64,000 nucleotides of DNA from Myxococcales bacterium (GCA_028287135.1 JAQBQE010000026.1:1-64000); one strand, 5' to 3'; counted from the first letter of the stretch, positions 42,789-53,560 are shown. Numbers and translations are program-made. The notes: generated by a model not told the origin, from the sequence alone.

Positions 42789-43469
42789 ATGAGCTTTCGC
42801 GACGACCGCGATGCCGACCGCGCGCGCATCGCCGCGCTCGAGGCAGAGCTCGCGCGTGCCAACCAGCAGATCGCCGAGCTCGAGGGGCGGCGGTCCCAGG
42901 CCCTCGTGCTGTCCAGCAGCACGTCCCTGGCGCGGAGCGGCAGCGCGGCCCCCGACAAGCTGCCCTGGTACGGCGCTCCGATGGAGCTTGCCCTGACGCG
43001 GACGTTCACCGGGGAATTCCCTCGCGATGCGTTCGAGGACCTCCTCGAGGTGATCCGCGCCGTCACGCGAAGCGCGGGCCGCACCGAGCTCCTGCGGTCC
43101 TCGATGACCTGGTCGGCGGGCTCGAACGAGCGTTCGATGGGCCCGTTCACCGTGATCACGGTGAGCGTCAAGGACGGGCGCACCACCCTGGTCGCCACCG
43201 ACAGGCTCGGCCAGCTCGCTGGTGGTCTCTACGGCGGGATCGGCGGCGGGGTCGGCGGCGGCACCGCGTTCGTGCCGGTGATGGCCCTGCTCTCGGTCCC
43301 GGTCCTGATCCCGGTCGCACTCGTCGGCTGGCTCGGCACCGTGTTCCTCGGCACCCGCGCGATCTTCAAGCGCGCCGCGCGGCGCCGTGCGGAGGCACTG
43401 CAGCAGGTGTTCGATGCCGTCGTCGCAGAGATCAGCGCACGGATCGCCACGGCTGCGCCGGCGCCCTGA
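42789..43469 (+). CDS. coiled-coil membrane protein of unknown function
   Basis: A 226-residue protein. Residues 9-36 form a coiled coil (RARIAALEAELARANQQIAELEGRR). A globular middle part includes MELALTRTFTGEFPRDAFEDLLEVIRAVTRSAGRTEL and TWSAGSNERSMGPFTVITVSVKDGRTTLVATDR. A Gly-rich turn then leads into two membrane helices (about 150-190). The end is again helical and basic. I do not recognise the family. It is probably anchored in the inner membrane with the bulk in the cytoplasm. Confidence 0.75.
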   Translation: MSFRDDRDADRARIAALEAELARANQQIAELEGRRSQALVLSSSTSLARSGSAAPDKLPWYGAPMELALTRTFTGEFPRDAFEDLLEVIRAVTRSAGRTELLRSSMTWSAGSNERSMGPFTVITVSVKDGRTTLVATDRLGQLAGGLYGGIGGGVGGGTAFVPVMALLSVPVLIPVALVGWLGTVFLGTRAIFKRAARRRAEALQQVFDAVVAEISARIATAAPAP

Positions 43470-43481
43470 CCGCGACGCCGC

Positions 43482-43826
43482 TCAGTGTTTCTTGCGGCGA
43501 TCGCTGCGCGCGACCATCACGCTCGGCAGCAGACCCGCAGCTTCGAGGCGGCGGATCTCGTCCCCGATCGGCTTCAGCAGCACGAGCCGATCCGGATCGT
43601 CGCGATAGCGGTCGACGAGCTCTCCGTACAGCTCGCGGACCGCATCACCGTCGGGTGGATCCTTCATCACCGAGCGGACGACCGCGATCCGCCAGCGCAG
43701 ACCGAGCTCACCGCCGACCTCGATCGCGAGTGCATCCCCCTCGCCTCGCGACATCGCGATCGTCTCGAGGTCGCCCTCCCCGCGCTCGATCAGCGCGGTC
43801 AGTCTCGACGCTGCGTCCCGACTCAC
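43482..43826 (-). CDS. small protein of unknown function
   Basis: A 114-residue protein starting at GTG, no signal peptide. The sequence (VGGELGLRWRIAVVRSVMKDPPDGDAVRELYGELVDRYRDDPDRLVLLKPIGDEIRRLEA) is mixed alpha/beta and charged, ending in a basic RSDRRKKH tail. TACGCT ends 7 nt before the start, in line with neighbouring genes. I know no family for it. It converges with the coiled-coil membrane protein gene. Confidence 0.6.
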   Translation of the reverse strand: MSRDAASRLTALIERGEGDLETIAMSRGEGDALAIEVGGELGLRWRIAVVRSVMKDPPDGDAVRELYGELVDRYRDDPDRLVLLKPIGDEIRRLEAAGLLPSVMVARSDRRKKH

Positions 43827-43833
43827 AGGGTCG

Positions 43834-43839
43834 AGCGTA
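43834..43839 (-). promoter_or_regulatory. leaderless-type -10 (TACGCT)
   Basis: TACGCT ends 7 nt before the GTG at 43826 and is the same hexamer used by the sensor kinase at 9869. Confidence 0.4.
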
Positions 43840-43923
43840 CCACGGTGGCATCGTTGCGATTCCGGCTGAATATGGCGGACCTCGCCCCCGTGGCCGATCG
43901 CCCTGCCGTGTCACGCCGGGGAG

Positions 43924-44256
43924 ATGAGCGTGAGGCTGGCTGCTGCGATCGGGATGGTCGCGCTCGGGTGGTGGAGCCCACCGGCCCGTGCGGAGTCACA
44001 GTATGGGACCCCGAGGCCGCTCGACGGCCAGACGCGCCCGCTCGACAAGTACAGGGGCCTGCCGATCAGCATCGTCGAGATGCACGCGCAGTGGGTCCAC
44101 GATGCGCAGCTCGAAGGTGTCCTGTCGCAGGATGTCGACCTCATGCTGTGGATGTTCTCCGCGACCGTCGAGACGTTCGCCGCGATCGAGCAGTACCAGC
44201 CGAAGCTGGTCGGCACGAGCGAGGCCCGCTTGGCTCGAACGCTGAGCGTTCGATGA
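43924..44256 (+). CDS. small secreted protein of unknown function
   Basis: A 110-residue protein with a signal peptide (RLAAAIGMVALGWWSPPARA, cut near residue 23). The mature part (QYGTPRPLDGQTRPLDKYRG and VDLMLWMFSATVETFAAIEQY) is largely helical after a polar start. I recognise no family. The last codons lie in a 19-bp palindrome (44235-44253). The Pro-rich lipoprotein gene begins 12 nt after its stop. Confidence 0.6.
   Translation: MSVRLAAAIGMVALGWWSPPARAESQYGTPRPLDGQTRPLDKYRGLPISIVEMHAQWVHDAQLEGVLSQDVDLMLWMFSATVETFAAIEQYQPKLVGTSEARLARTLSVR
44235..44253. promoter_or_regulatory. 19-bp palindrome
   Basis: TCGAACGCT (44235-44243) and AGCGTTCGA (44245-44253) form a perfect 9-bp inverted repeat around one G. 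It ends directly before the TGA of the secreted-protein gene and 15 nt before the next ATG. It could be an operator or a weak terminator; no T run follows. Confidence 0.4.
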
Positions 44257-44262
44257 TAGGGT
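44257..44262 (+). promoter_or_regulatory. leaderless-type -10 (TAGGGT)
   Basis: TAGGGT ends exactly 6 nt before the ATG at 44269. Confidence 0.4.
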
Positions 44263-44268
44263 CCCGGG

Positions 44269-44934
44269 ATGGCTGCACGCTCTCCCCGTCGCTCGTTCGC
44301 GAGCCCCTTCGTCGTCACCCTCGCCGCATCGCTGCCCGTCGCAGGCTGCTACGTCCAGACGCGGACGCCTGCTCCAGCGCCGACGCACACCCGCGGTGAC
44401 GGACCCGCGCCGCAGGAGCAGGCGGTGCTGACGCACAGCAACCCGCCGCGCCCGAGCCAGGGCGAGGAGCAGCCGTCGCAGCCCCACACGTCGATGCCGA
44501 CCCACGCGACCGAGCGCCCGCAGGGTCCACCACCGGTGCAGGCGTCGCAGCCCACCCAGCCGCGTCCCGCGATGCCGACGCATGCGACCGAGCGCCCGCA
44601 GGGGCAGCAGCCGGTTCAGCAGACGCCAGCGCCGGCGCCGGTCGCGAAGTCCGATCGAACGTGGACGGTGATGCGGTCGGATGGGACGTGCAAGGCGCAC
44701 GTCGTGGTCTCGTGCCCGAAGGGCAAGCCCGGCCAGCCGATGCCGACGTGCAACCCACCGCCGCCGGTCGCGTACACCTGCCCGACCTTCATGACGACGG
44801 ATGGCGCGATCGAGGTCGTGCAGTTCGCTGGCAGCAACGCCTGCCAGGTCGTCAACAAGGCGCCGCCGCCGAAGTGCCCGCCGGGCGCGATGTGCAATCC
44901 GCCCCCGCCGCAGAAGGTGACCTGCCCGCAGTGA
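44269..44934 (+). CDS. Pro-rich lipoprotein with C-terminal Cys domain
   Basis: A 221-residue lipoprotein: signal with lipobox PVAGC (Cys27). A long Pro/Gln/Thr-rich stretch follows, containing the exact repeat MPTHATERPQG twice, which would span the cell envelope as an extended linker. The C-terminal ~85 residues (TWTVMRSDGTCKAHVVVSCPKGKPG, CNPPPPVAYTCP, CPPGAMCNPPPPQKVTCPQ) hold about eight cysteines, probably disulfide-bonded. The stop overlaps the ferritin-like gene start (GTGA). Function unknown. Confidence 0.8.
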   Translation: MAARSPRRSFASPFVVTLAASLPVAGCYVQTRTPAPAPTHTRGDGPAPQEQAVLTHSNPPRPSQGEEQPSQPHTSMPTHATERPQGPPPVQASQPTQPRPAMPTHATERPQGQQPVQQTPAPAPVAKSDRTWTVMRSDGTCKAHVVVSCPKGKPGQPMPTCNPPPPVAYTCPTFMTTDGAIEVVQFAGSNACQVVNKAPPPKCPPGAMCNPPPPQKVTCPQ

Positions 44935-45614
44935 CGACCCTCCGCGTTCGCGAGGAATGGCGCGCGCGGATCGCGGCCGAGTACACGTCCGCGGCGGTCA
45001 CGCAGCACCTCGTGCTGTGGTTGATCCAGGCCGGCGCGCCCCCCGATCTGATCGAGGCGGGCCTCGCGATCGTCGCCGACGAGCTCGTTCACTCGCGGAT
45101 GAGCCACGAGGTCTACGTCGCCGTCGGCGGGACGCGGCCGCCCGCGATCGATCGCGAGCAGCTGGGCCTTGCTCGCTCGTCGGAGCCGCTCGAGCTCGAC
45201 ATCCTGCGGATCGCGGTCCGGGTGTTCTGCCTCGGCGAGACCATCGCCGTGCCGCTGTTCAAGCACCTGCGCGAACGCTGCACCGAGCCGCTCGCGCGCG
45301 ACGCGCTCGATCGGATCCTCCGCGACGAGGTCCGCCACCGCGACTTCGGCTGGGACCTGCTCGACTGGCTCCTCTCGACGCCCCTCGCCGACGAGGTGCC
45401 GGCGATCGTGGAGGCTGCGCTGCCGGCGATGTTCGCGCAGCTCGAGGCCACGTACGGCACCGGTAACGACGCGGTCGCCACCGACGACGGTGCGATCACG
45501 GACGGCGAGCGCGCGTGGGGCCTCGCGCCGCCCCGCGACTACGCGGAGATCCTCGCGCGGACGATCGAGCGGGATTACCGCCCGCGGTTCGAGGCCCGGG
45601 GCATCCGGATCTGA
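44931..45614 (+). CDS. ferritin-like di-iron protein
   Basis: A 227-residue cytoplasmic helical protein from GTG. It carries the canonical ligand set E17, E51-x2-H54 (DELVH), E103 (GETIAVPLF) and E133-x2-H136 (DEVRH), so it should bind two irons in a four-helix bundle. The family within the superfamily is not clear to me; an oxidase or hydroxylase role is inference. It is coupled by GTGA to the Pro-rich lipoprotein gene. The arrangement recalls the DUF455 gene at 29500, which also follows a secreted Cys-rich protein by GTGA. Confidence 0.75.
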   Translation: MTTLRVREEWRARIAAEYTSAAVTQHLVLWLIQAGAPPDLIEAGLAIVADELVHSRMSHEVYVAVGGTRPPAIDREQLGLARSSEPLELDILRIAVRVFCLGETIAVPLFKHLRERCTEPLARDALDRILRDEVRHRDFGWDLLDWLLSTPLADEVPAIVEAALPAMFAQLEATYGTGNDAVATDDGAITDGERAWGLAPPRDYAEILARTIERDYRPRFEARGIRI

Positions 45615-45675
45615 CGCGACGGCTGTCATCCACGTGTCACACTCGACGGGATTGGCGGGTCTCGCCGAACCCGAT

Positions 45676-46722
45676 ATGAAAGTCGTCATCTCAACGTTCG
45701 ACATCGCGCTCCTCGTCGCCGTCGGAGGTCTCTGCGCGGCGTGCGGAAGCGATGGCCCCATCGAGGATCCGACGGCGGTTCGCGCGTACGGGTTCGGGCC
45801 GTTCGAGGTCGCTCCGGGCGAAGAGGTCGACGGCGACTGCGTCCAGATCTCGCTGAACAACGACGACTACCTGTTCATCAACGCCGTCGAGCTGACGACC
45901 GGTCCCGGTTTCCATCACTCGAACTGGCTGTTCGTTCCCGAGCACGTGTTCGCGGGCGACGACGGCACGTACACGTGCAAGGACCGCAACTACAACGAGG
46001 CCACGGCGGGCATCCTCGGCGGCGTGCTGTTCGCGCAGTCGACGCAGGCACCTCACGAGATCCAGGCGTTCCCCGCTGGCGCGGTGATCAGGATCCCGCC
46101 GCGCTCGAAGATCGTCGCGCAGATCCACCTGCTGAACCCGACCGATCAGCCGCTGACGATCACCCCGGACATCAAGCTCACGCCGATCCTCGAGAGCGAT
46201 GTGACGAAGGTCCTCGCCGGCATCTCGTTCCAGAACCAGGCGCTCGCGCTGCCCGCGAACATGAGCTCGCGATTCACCGTCGAGTGCGACCTCCGCGAGC
46301 GTCACAACGTCATCTTCGGCCGCGATCCGGACTTCAAGATCTACTACGCGCTCGCGCACTACCACGACCTCGCGACCCGGCTCACGCTCGAGGCCGTCAC
46401 GCCGGACGGCGATGCAACGACGATCTACTCGACCGAGAACAACGTCGGTGACGTGCTCGGCGGCCCCCTCGATCCGCTGTTCGACATGACCGGCTACACC
46501 AGGCTGCGGATGTCCTGCGACTACACGAACCCGCGCGCGGAGGTCGTGCGCTGGGGCGTCGGGAACCAGGAGATGTGCGTATTTCTCGCGTTCTCGGACT
46601 CGCCGTACGTGTGGGGAGGCGGCGTCAACCAGGAAGGCGAGCCGCAGAATCCGCTGCTGGTCGGCACGACGATGACCTACACGAATCCCTGTGTCGTGAT
46701 CGCGGGAGACGCGAGCCACTGA
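45676..46722 (+). CDS. lipoprotein resembling copper type II ascorbate-dependent monooxygenases
   Basis: A 348-residue lipoprotein (lipobox CAAC, Cys23). Its metal-ligand candidates follow the order and spacing of peptidylglycine monooxygenase (PHM): H80-H81 (GFHHSNW) and H151 (QIHLLN) for CuH; H228-x-H230 (LAHYHD) and M300 (GNQEMCVF) for CuM. In rat PHM these are H107-H108, H172, H242-x-H244 and M314. Several cysteines (55, 101, 204, 281, 301) could form disulfides. The fold assignment is by motif. It would hydroxylate an unknown substrate outside the cytoplasm, or bind copper. It follows the ferritin-like gene by 61 nt. Confidence 0.65.
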   Translation: MKVVISTFDIALLVAVGGLCAACGSDGPIEDPTAVRAYGFGPFEVAPGEEVDGDCVQISLNNDDYLFINAVELTTGPGFHHSNWLFVPEHVFAGDDGTYTCKDRNYNEATAGILGGVLFAQSTQAPHEIQAFPAGAVIRIPPRSKIVAQIHLLNPTDQPLTITPDIKLTPILESDVTKVLAGISFQNQALALPANMSSRFTVECDLRERHNVIFGRDPDFKIYYALAHYHDLATRLTLEAVTPDGDATTIYSTENNVGDVLGGPLDPLFDMTGYTRLRMSCDYTNPRAEVVRWGVGNQEMCVFLAFSDSPYVWGGGVNQEGEPQNPLLVGTTMTYTNPCVVIAGDASH

Positions 46723-46747
46723 ACGTTCGTGGCATAGTGCGCCCCGC

Positions 46748-47722
46748 ATGAAGATCCTGCTCACGGGTGCCGGCGGCCAGATCGGCCACGATCTGATCGG
46801 CTCACTCTCCGCTGCTGGTCACTCCGTCACCTCGACCGACCTCGCTCCCCGGCCTCCGAGCCACGCGCATGCGAGCGGGGCTGCATGGCTGGGCCTCGAC
46901 GTCACCGACGCTGCCGCCACCGAGGCGCTGTTCGAGAAGGTCAAGCCCGACCTCGTGTTCCACCTCGCAGCGATCCTCAGCGCGCGGGGCGAGAAGGATC
47001 CGAAGCTCGCGTATGACGTCAACCAGACCGGAACGTGGAACGTGCTCGAAGCGTGCCGCAAGGCCGGCGTGTCACGCCTGATCTTCACCTCGAGCATCGC
47101 GGTGTTCGGTCCTCCGCCGAGCGGGCCGTTGCCGGATCCGACGCCCGATGACGTCGCGCTGCATCCGACGACGATGTACGGCGTCACCAAGGTGGCCGGC
47201 GAGCTGCTGTGCGCCTACTACACGAAGAAGTTCAACGTCGACTGCCGCGGCGTGCGGTTCCCCGGCCTGATCTCCGCGGCGATGCCCGGCGGCGGCTCGA
47301 GTGACTACGCGCTGTTCATGTACGTCGATGCGGTGCGCAAGGGCGGCTACGACGCGTTCGCCCGCAACGACACCCGGATCCCGCTGATGTACATGCCCGA
47401 CGGCGTGCGCGCGCTGCTCGAGCTCGCGATGGCCGACCGCGAGCGACTGACCCGCAGCATCTACAACATCGCCGCGTTCTCACCGCGCGCCGACGAGATC
47501 GCAGCCAGCGTGCAGCGCGCGATCCCCGAAGCGAAGTTCACCTACTCACCCGATCCCCGCCGCCAGTCGATCCTCGACTCGTGGCCGAAGTCGCTCGACG
47601 ACAGCGCCGCGCGCCGCGACTGGGGCTGGAAGCCGAAGTACGACCTCGATGCGATGACCGATGACCTCGTGCCTCGCGTTCGTCGGATGCTCGAGCTCGG
47701 CGCGATCCTGTCGACCCATTAG
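46748..47722 (+). CDS. L-threonine 3-dehydrogenase, SDR type
   Basis: A 324-residue NAD-dependent enzyme that oxidises L-threonine to 2-amino-3-ketobutyrate. The Rossmann motif is GAGGQIG (7-13), the SDR catalytic pair is YGVTK, and the Ser region is TSSIAVFG. DTRIPLMYMPDGVRALLELAM and YNIAAFSPRADEIAASV match the short-chain threonine dehydrogenase branch rather than the zinc-dependent E. coli Tdh. The next gene, 9 nt downstream, encodes the ligase for the next step, which confirms the assignment. CATAGT ends 9 nt before the ATG. Confidence 0.92.
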   Translation: MKILLTGAGGQIGHDLIGSLSAAGHSVTSTDLAPRPPSHAHASGAAWLGLDVTDAAATEALFEKVKPDLVFHLAAILSARGEKDPKLAYDVNQTGTWNVLEACRKAGVSRLIFTSSIAVFGPPPSGPLPDPTPDDVALHPTTMYGVTKVAGELLCAYYTKKFNVDCRGVRFPGLISAAMPGGGSSDYALFMYVDAVRKGGYDAFARNDTRIPLMYMPDGVRALLELAMADRERLTRSIYNIAAFSPRADEIAASVQRAIPEAKFTYSPDPRRQSILDSWPKSLDDSAARRDWGWKPKYDLDAMTDDLVPRVRRMLELGAILSTH

Positions 47723-47731
47723 GAGCCCGTC

Positions 47732-48924
<1,193 letters not shown>

Positions 48925-48928
<4 letters not shown>

Positions 48929-49158
48929 AGGCCGAGGCGATCGTCGAGAAGATCCGCGCCGCCCTCCCCGACGCGGTGGTCGAGATGAAGGATCTCACCG
49001 GGACCGAGGATCACTGGCAGGCCCGGATCGTGTCCGCGCGGTTCGCGGGGATGCCGCTGATCCAGCGCCACCGGCTGGTGATGTCCGTGCTCGCCGACGA
49101 GATGAAGGGCCCGATCCACGCCCTGACCATGGATCTCGAGACCCCCGACGAGCGATGA
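48925..49158 (+). CDS. BolA family protein
   Basis: A 77-residue BolA/IbaG-type protein from GTG. Conserved points are the DxxHW-like stretch ([27 protein letters not shown]), the [Fe-S]-ligand His of RH, and the C-terminal [13 protein letters not shown]. BolA proteins bind monothiol glutaredoxins and help traffic 2Fe-2S clusters. No glutaredoxin gene is in the window. The coupling to kbl by GTGA is unusual context and may only reflect operon packing. Confidence 0.9.
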
Positions 49159-49251
49159 CCGGCGCGTGACCCCGTCGAACGCCGCGTAACTTCTGGACAG
49201 ATTGGGAGTGTCGCCACGCCGGCACCCGTGCGACGCTAAAGCACCGGGGAG

Positions 49252-51999
49252 ATGGGCGCGGAACTGGACGCAGAGGAGCAGTTCGGGCCGTACCTCGTGT
49301 ACGAGCGTCTCGGCGTGGGCGGAATGGCCACCGTGCATCGCGCGCTCGAGCGCGGCATCGAGGGCTTCGAGCGGATGGTCGCGCTCAAGCGCCTGCTGCC
49401 GCACCTGGCGGAGGACGCGAGCTTCATCAAGGCGTTCGTTCGCGAGGCCAAGCTCGCGTCGCTGCTCAACCACGTCAACATCGTCCACATCTTCGAGCTC
49501 GGCCGCGTGGGCACCGAGTACTTCATCTCGATGGAGTACATCGACGGCAAGGACATCCGTCGGATCCTTCGCCACGCTCGCAAGGTCACCGGGCCGCCGC
49601 CGGTCAACGTCACCGTCGGGCTCCTCCTGCAGCTGTGCGACGCGCTCGAGTACGCGCACACCAAGTCCGACGATCGTGGGCAGCCGCTGATGCTCGTGCA
49701 TCGCGACGTCTCGCCGTCGAACGTGATCGTGACCCGCGCCGGTCACGTCAAGGTGATCGATTTCGGGATCGCGAAGGCGCAGTCGTCGCAGCTCCGCACC
49801 CAGACCGGGCGGGTCAAGGGCAAGCTCGCATACATGGCCCCGGAGGCCATCTCGGGCAAGGACCTCGACGCCCGCAGTGATCTGTTCGCGTGCGGCGTGA
49901 TCGCGCACGAGCTGCTGACGGCGCGGCCGTTGTTCGCGAGCAAGAACGAGTACCAGACGCTGCTGAAGGTCCAGCGCGGCGACATCATGCCGCCGTCGAC
50001 GTTCAACCAGGGTTGCCCGCCCGAGCTCGATGCGATCGTGCTGAAGGCGCTCGCGCGGGATCCGGACCAGCGGTACTCGTCCGCCACCGAGATCCGTGAC
50101 GCGCTGCTGGTGCTGCGCAAGACGTACGACCTGCAGACGACGAATCGCGACATCGCGGCGTGGGTCGACTTCGCGTTCTCGCTCGAGGTGCCCACCGGCG
50201 GGTTCGGCGCGAGCGAGGGAACGAACAGCGTCGTCATGGACATGAAGACGCCGGTCGGGCCCCGTCACCCGACGCCGCTACCGTTCCGCGAGGACGACGA
50301 GGCGGTGGAGATCGCGTGGGGTGGCGGCGAGGAGCGGTCCGAGGCCGGCGCGGTGTTGCTCGAGGATGTACCTGACGTTTCGGGCAAGCAGTTCGGCGCC
50401 GCGCCCGAGCTCGATGACATCCCGCCGTCGACGCCGAGCCACGGCGTGCGCTCGCGGTTCGCGACCGAGCCCGGTCACACACCCGCCGCGGCGTCCCCGG
50501 GCCATCGGGTCAGCCAGCGCTACCCGACCCAGACGACCGAGCCCGAGGGCCGGGGGCTGCTCGACGGGATCGACATCGACGACGACAGCGAGACGGTGCT
50601 GGCGCCGCAGGCTGTCGATACGCAGCCGACCGGGATGCCGGTGGTGCCTGCCGTTCCGCATGCGCCCGAGCCGGTCGTGCGGTTCAAGGACACCGCCCCG
50701 CCCCCGATGGGGCAGCCGGTCAAGATCGTCCGCACCAGGCAGGGAATCTCGCCGGCGCGGGCACGGACGGCCCTGCCTGCCGACGATGCCGCAGCCACCC
50801 TGACGCGCGACAGTCGTCCGCGGATCTCACGGCCGACCATCGGCAAGGGAATCGTCGATCGCCAGCGCAAGGGGCCGAACAAGACCTGGATCATCATGGC
50901 CGCGATCTTCGCCGCGGGCGCGATCGCGACGGCCGTCACGCTGTTCATCACGCGCGGCGCGGACCGCGTGGTCACCACCCCCGAGCCCACCGTCGCGCCC
51001 GCACCGCGCGCGCCAAAGAAGCTCGGCACCGTGAAGTTCAACCTCGAGCCGCCGGATGCCGAGGTCTGGATCGACGGCGCGCTCGCTCACGCGGGATCAC
51101 CGTGGGTGACCGAGCTCGCCCCGGGTGCCTACCAGATCCAGATCGTCCGGACCGGGTACAGCTCGTGGATGATGGCCGGGCTCGAGCTGTCCGCGAACGA
51201 GACCCAGGTCCTCCGCGTCGTCCTCGAACCGCTGTCCGGCGCCTCGGCGACCGCCGATGCGGCGCTGATCCTGACGTCGACACCCCCGGGCCTCGACGTC
51301 GTGCTCGATGGCAAGCTCCTGCCGCAGAGGACGCCGATCAAGATGCCGTTGCCGATCGGTCCGCACTCGATCGTGCTGCGCCAGGACGGCGTCGAGGTGT
51401 GGAAGCAGGACCTCGTCGCGCAGGCGAACGTCAACTACGAGCTGAGCCCATCGATGGACGCCGAGAAGCAGCGCGAGCGTGCGCAGCGGCAGGAGCGTCG
51501 CCGCACCGCCGCGCCCATCTCGACCGAGCCAGCGACCGTGCAGCCCGTCGTGCCCGAGCCCACGCCGGGGCCCGCTCCGTCGGCGGAGCCGAGCCTGCCT
51601 CCGACCCCGCCGCCCTCCGCGCCACCGCCGCCCGCGATCGCGAAGCCCGCTCCGGCGAAGCCCGCGGTGACGGCACCCGCACCGATCGCGATCGCGCCCC
51701 CGACCGCGCCGGCGAAGCCGGCCGGTCCGCTCACGGTCCCGCCGAGCGCGGTCACCAGGATCTCCGGCAGCCAGCCCGCGATCAGCCAGCACAAGCACGC
51801 GGACCTGCCGTCCTCGGTCGCCTCGAAGGTGTGCATCAACCACCTCGGTCGCGTCACGTCCGTCGCCGTGATCACCAAGCTCGACAGCCGGGTGGCCGCG
51901 GACATCACGCGGGCGATCAACGACTGGAGGTACGCGCCTTACCAGGTCAGCGGCACGCCGACCGCCGCCTGCTTCGTCGTCAGCTTTCGCTTGAAGTAG
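49252..51999 (+). CDS. membrane Ser/Thr kinase with PEGA repeats and TonB-C-like terminus
   Basis: A 915-residue protein. Residues 10-300 are a Hanks kinase (GVGGMATVHRAL, VALKR, HRDVSPSN near 150, DFGIAKA, GKLAYMAPE). A long Pro/Glu-rich linker follows. A membrane helix lies at about 544-566. Outside it are two PEGA-type beta domains (about 593-662, LEPPDAEVWIDGALAH; about 673-737, STPPGLDVVLDGKLL), a Pro/Ala linker, and a C-terminal ~68 residues (ASKVCINHLGRVTSVAVITK and INDWRYAPYQVSGTP) that resemble the TonB C-terminal domain. The layout suggests envelope sensing coupled to cytoplasmic phosphorylation. GGGGAG precedes the ATG. Confidence 0.9.
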   Translation: MGAELDAEEQFGPYLVYERLGVGGMATVHRALERGIEGFERMVALKRLLPHLAEDASFIKAFVREAKLASLLNHVNIVHIFELGRVGTEYFISMEYIDGKDIRRILRHARKVTGPPPVNVTVGLLLQLCDALEYAHTKSDDRGQPLMLVHRDVSPSNVIVTRAGHVKVIDFGIAKAQSSQLRTQTGRVKGKLAYMAPEAISGKDLDARSDLFACGVIAHELLTARPLFASKNEYQTLLKVQRGDIMPPSTFNQGCPPELDAIVLKALARDPDQRYSSATEIRDALLVLRKTYDLQTTNRDIAAWVDFAFSLEVPTGGFGASEGTNSVVMDMKTPVGPRHPTPLPFREDDEAVEIAWGGGEERSEAGAVLLEDVPDVSGKQFGAAPELDDIPPSTPSHGVRSRFATEPGHTPAAASPGHRVSQRYPTQTTEPEGRGLLDGIDIDDDSETVLAPQAVDTQPTGMPVVPAVPHAPEPVVRFKDTAPPPMGQPVKIVRTRQGISPARARTALPADDAAATLTRDSRPRISRPTIGKGIVDRQRKGPNKTWIIMAAIFAAGAIATAVTLFITRGADRVVTTPEPTVAPAPRAPKKLGTVKFNLEPPDAEVWIDGALAHAGSPWVTELAPGAYQIQIVRTGYSSWMMAGLELSANETQVLRVVLEPLSGASATADAALILTSTPPGLDVVLDGKLLPQRTPIKMPLPIGPHSIVLRQDGVEVWKQDLVAQANVNYELSPSMDAEKQRERAQRQERRRTAAPISTEPATVQPVVPEPTPGPAPSAEPSLPPTPPPSAPPPPAIAKPAPAKPAVTAPAPIAIAPPTAPAKPAGPLTVPPSAVTRISGSQPAISQHKHADLPSSVASKVCINHLGRVTSVAVITKLDSRVAADITRAINDWRYAPYQVSGTPTAACFVVSFRLK

Positions 52000-52002
52000 C
52001 GG

Positions 52003-52404
52003 TCACGACTTCGCGGCGACGATCTTGCCGCTGTACATGTCCATCCCGCACGCAAACTTCACCTCGCCGGTCTCGGGCACGGTGACCGCGACATCGACCG
52101 GCGTTCCCATCGGGAGGGCGACCAGCTTGCCGTCCGGCGCCTTGAGCTCGGCGAGACACTCACCCTCGAGGGTCCGCGTGAACGACAGGATCAGCTTCTC
52201 GCCGGGCTTGCCGGGGATCGTGTCGGGGACGTAGCCGTCCTTGCCGGCCTCGATCGCGATCTTGCGGACCCCATCGGATCCGACGGTACCGGTCGTCACG
52301 GTGGCCGCGGGCGGCGCCTTCTTGGCCGCCTTTTCGTCCTTCGAGCACGCGCCCGCACCGAGGACCAGGACCGAGACGGCAACCATCACCGAGGAGCGCA
52401 GCAT
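52003..52404 (-). CDS. cupredoxin-domain lipoprotein
   Basis: A 133-residue lipoprotein: signal VAVSVLVLGAGAC (Cys20), a short Lys/Ala linker, and a cupredoxin-like domain (GKDGYVPDTIPGKPGEKLILSFTR, CLAELKAPDGKLVALPMG, GEVKFACGMDMYSGKIV). The C-G-M-x-M motif is typical of cupredoxin domains tied to copper P-type ATPases and copper handling. It probably binds copper in the periplasm. TATCGT ends 6 nt before the ATG. It converges with the PEGA kinase, with 3 bp between the stops. Confidence 0.82.
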   Translation of the reverse strand: MLRSSVMVAVSVLVLGAGACSKDEKAAKKAPPAATVTTGTVGSDGVRKIAIEAGKDGYVPDTIPGKPGEKLILSFTRTLEGECLAELKAPDGKLVALPMGTPVDVAVTVPETGEVKFACGMDMYSGKIVAAKS

Positions 52405-52410
52405 CCGCGC

Positions 52411-52416
52411 ACGATA
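52411..52416 (-). promoter_or_regulatory. leaderless-type -10 (TATCGT)
   Basis: TATCGT ends exactly 6 nt before the ATG of the cupredoxin lipoprotein at 52404. Confidence 0.45.
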
Positions 52417-52439
52417 CCGCGCCAACGCCCGCTCGGCCA

Positions 52440-53480
<1,041 letters not shown>

Positions 53481-53502
53481 GACGACCCTCCCGATTGAAA
53501 AC

Positions 53503-53516
53503 TGAAACTTGTTTCA
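53503..53516. promoter_or_regulatory. TetR-type operator
   Basis: TGAAAC-TT-GTTTCA is a perfect 6-bp inverted repeat with a 2-bp centre. It sits in the 80-bp gap between the di-iron gene and the tetR start, inside a markedly AT-rich stretch (53494-53520) that could hold both promoters. Confidence 0.6.
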
Positions 53517-53560
53517 TTTTGGACTGGCGCTTCCAACGACGTCAAGCGCATTGTGGGATC

